Assembly (NCBI GenBank): GCA_035582835.1
Contig: JAYKAV010003093.1
Coordinates: 131,323 to 195,322 of the forward strand
Source: Phoebastria nigripes
Lineage: Eukaryota > Chordata > Aves > Procellariiformes > Diomedeidae
Length of the DNA stretch: 64,000 nt
Reading direction: 5' to 3'
Part shown: positions 63,301-64,000 of the stretch, one piece after another
Layout of the letters: every line of letters starts with the position of its first letter
Numbering within the stretch: the stretch's first letter is position 1
Notes under the pieces: generated by a model
What the model was told of the DNA's origin: nothing
Seen by the model: only the letters and a program-made list of their open reading frames with translations
The model's database searches: none
Made by a program: the position numbers and the translations under genes

Positions 63301-64000
63301 CAACTACTAAGACAAGCAGAATTCAGAGCAGCGTGCAGTGATCCGTCAATAGTGTAGCTGAGATGTCACTGCAACAGGAAATGCAAGCTTACTCTCCGGA
63401 TCAGCAGTGAAAAACAGGAGTTTGTATCAAATAAAATACTGAAACCGGGCTTAAGTTAGAATCTGCCTTGGCATTGATAAACAAATGTTGAAACACCTCA
63501 TTCTTCATTAGTTAATGCTGCAGCCAGAAAACAAAGAATAGGTCTTTGAACCAGCTTCTTTTCAATACCATGTTCAGCTGCTACTATTGTGAATGATTCT
63601 CTTCTGTTGGGACGAGCACTCATAGACCTAAAGTGTACAAATTAACAAAGAAGAACAAATTTGAAGGCACGCAGAAAGGTTGCGCGTATATGGGAAAAGA
63701 AATAAAACATACCAGCATATCATCACGCAGCTCCCTGGTAAAATGAGCTCAGTCAGAGAGCTCCAAGCGAAGTACTTAAAATAGATGAATACTCTGGTCA
63801 GCTACTTAGAAGAGAGAATGAAAAACATACCAGTACACTCTGATTCAGGATGAATTAGTAGCTGGACAACTCCTGGCACGCTAACTGCTTAAGCCCTCAG
63901 TATGCTTTCCATAGGCTCCAGGCATCCTTCCCAAACCCATTTATCAAAAGAGGGGAGCTGAGCATGAAGCTCAAGTCATCCCAGCAAACTCTAACAAAGC
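60308..64000. other. Upstream flank of the short DGKD first exon; no gene recognised
   Basis: Either 5' flank or the intron leading to an upstream delta2-type first exon. I looked for a GC-rich proline/acid-coding exon ending in a KVSTSGQIRQK-like sequence on the minus strand and did not find one. N at 60895. Confidence 0.5.

Noticed and set aside
1..64000. CRISPR arrays, bacterial genes, viral genes, tRNA or rRNA genes
   Set aside because: None seen on reading; all recognisable coding sequence belongs to two vertebrate genes, and direct repeats are limited to microsatellites and one 25-bp duplication.

Overview
The window is vertebrate nuclear DNA, almost certainly from a bird. It has short coding exons with consensus GT-AG splice sites spread over AT-rich introns. 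It carries a CR1 LINE 3' end with its typical ATTCTATGAT tail at 21933-22205, and older CR1-type relics. Ten isolated N calls mark it as draft assembly. I see no operons, CRISPR arrays, tRNA genes or other prokaryotic features. Exons were placed by translating the minus strand, recognising the family, and requiring every splice phase to join in frame.

Layout: two genes lie head-to-tail on the minus strand. (1) 1094-6235 holds the 5' part of a vitamin K-dependent protein C gene (PROC or a close paralogue). Seven coding exons give signal peptide, propeptide, Gla domain, two EGF modules, activation linker and the start of the trypsin-like domain with its catalytic His. The last catalytic exon is not in the window and should lie beyond the left edge. 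An inferred liver-type promoter (HNF1-like plus FOXA-like motifs) and noncoding first exon sit at about 6183-6276. (2) 6300-11000 is intergenic. (3) 11010-60055 is diacylglycerol kinase delta (DGKD). Thirty coding exons join without a frame break into 1175 codons plus stop: PH domain, two C1 domains, split catalytic and accessory domains, and a C-terminal SAM domain. A 3' UTR of about 4.3 kb is inferred. The first exon (9 codons) corresponds to a short, delta1-type amino terminus. It has a promoter-like block about 250 bp upstream with CTATAAATAG, which is both a TATA box and a MEF2 consensus. The proline-rich delta2-type first exon is not visible and may lie to the right. (4) 60308-64000 is upstream sequence or intron with no recognised gene.

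The two genes are functionally unrelated: one is a secreted anticoagulant protease precursor, the other an intracellular lipid kinase. Their adjacency is a synteny point, because in human they are far apart on chromosome 2. The most interesting points are the unusual protein C linker and cysteine pattern, the candidate promoters of both genes, and the upstream ORF of DGKD. I found no previously undescribed biological system.
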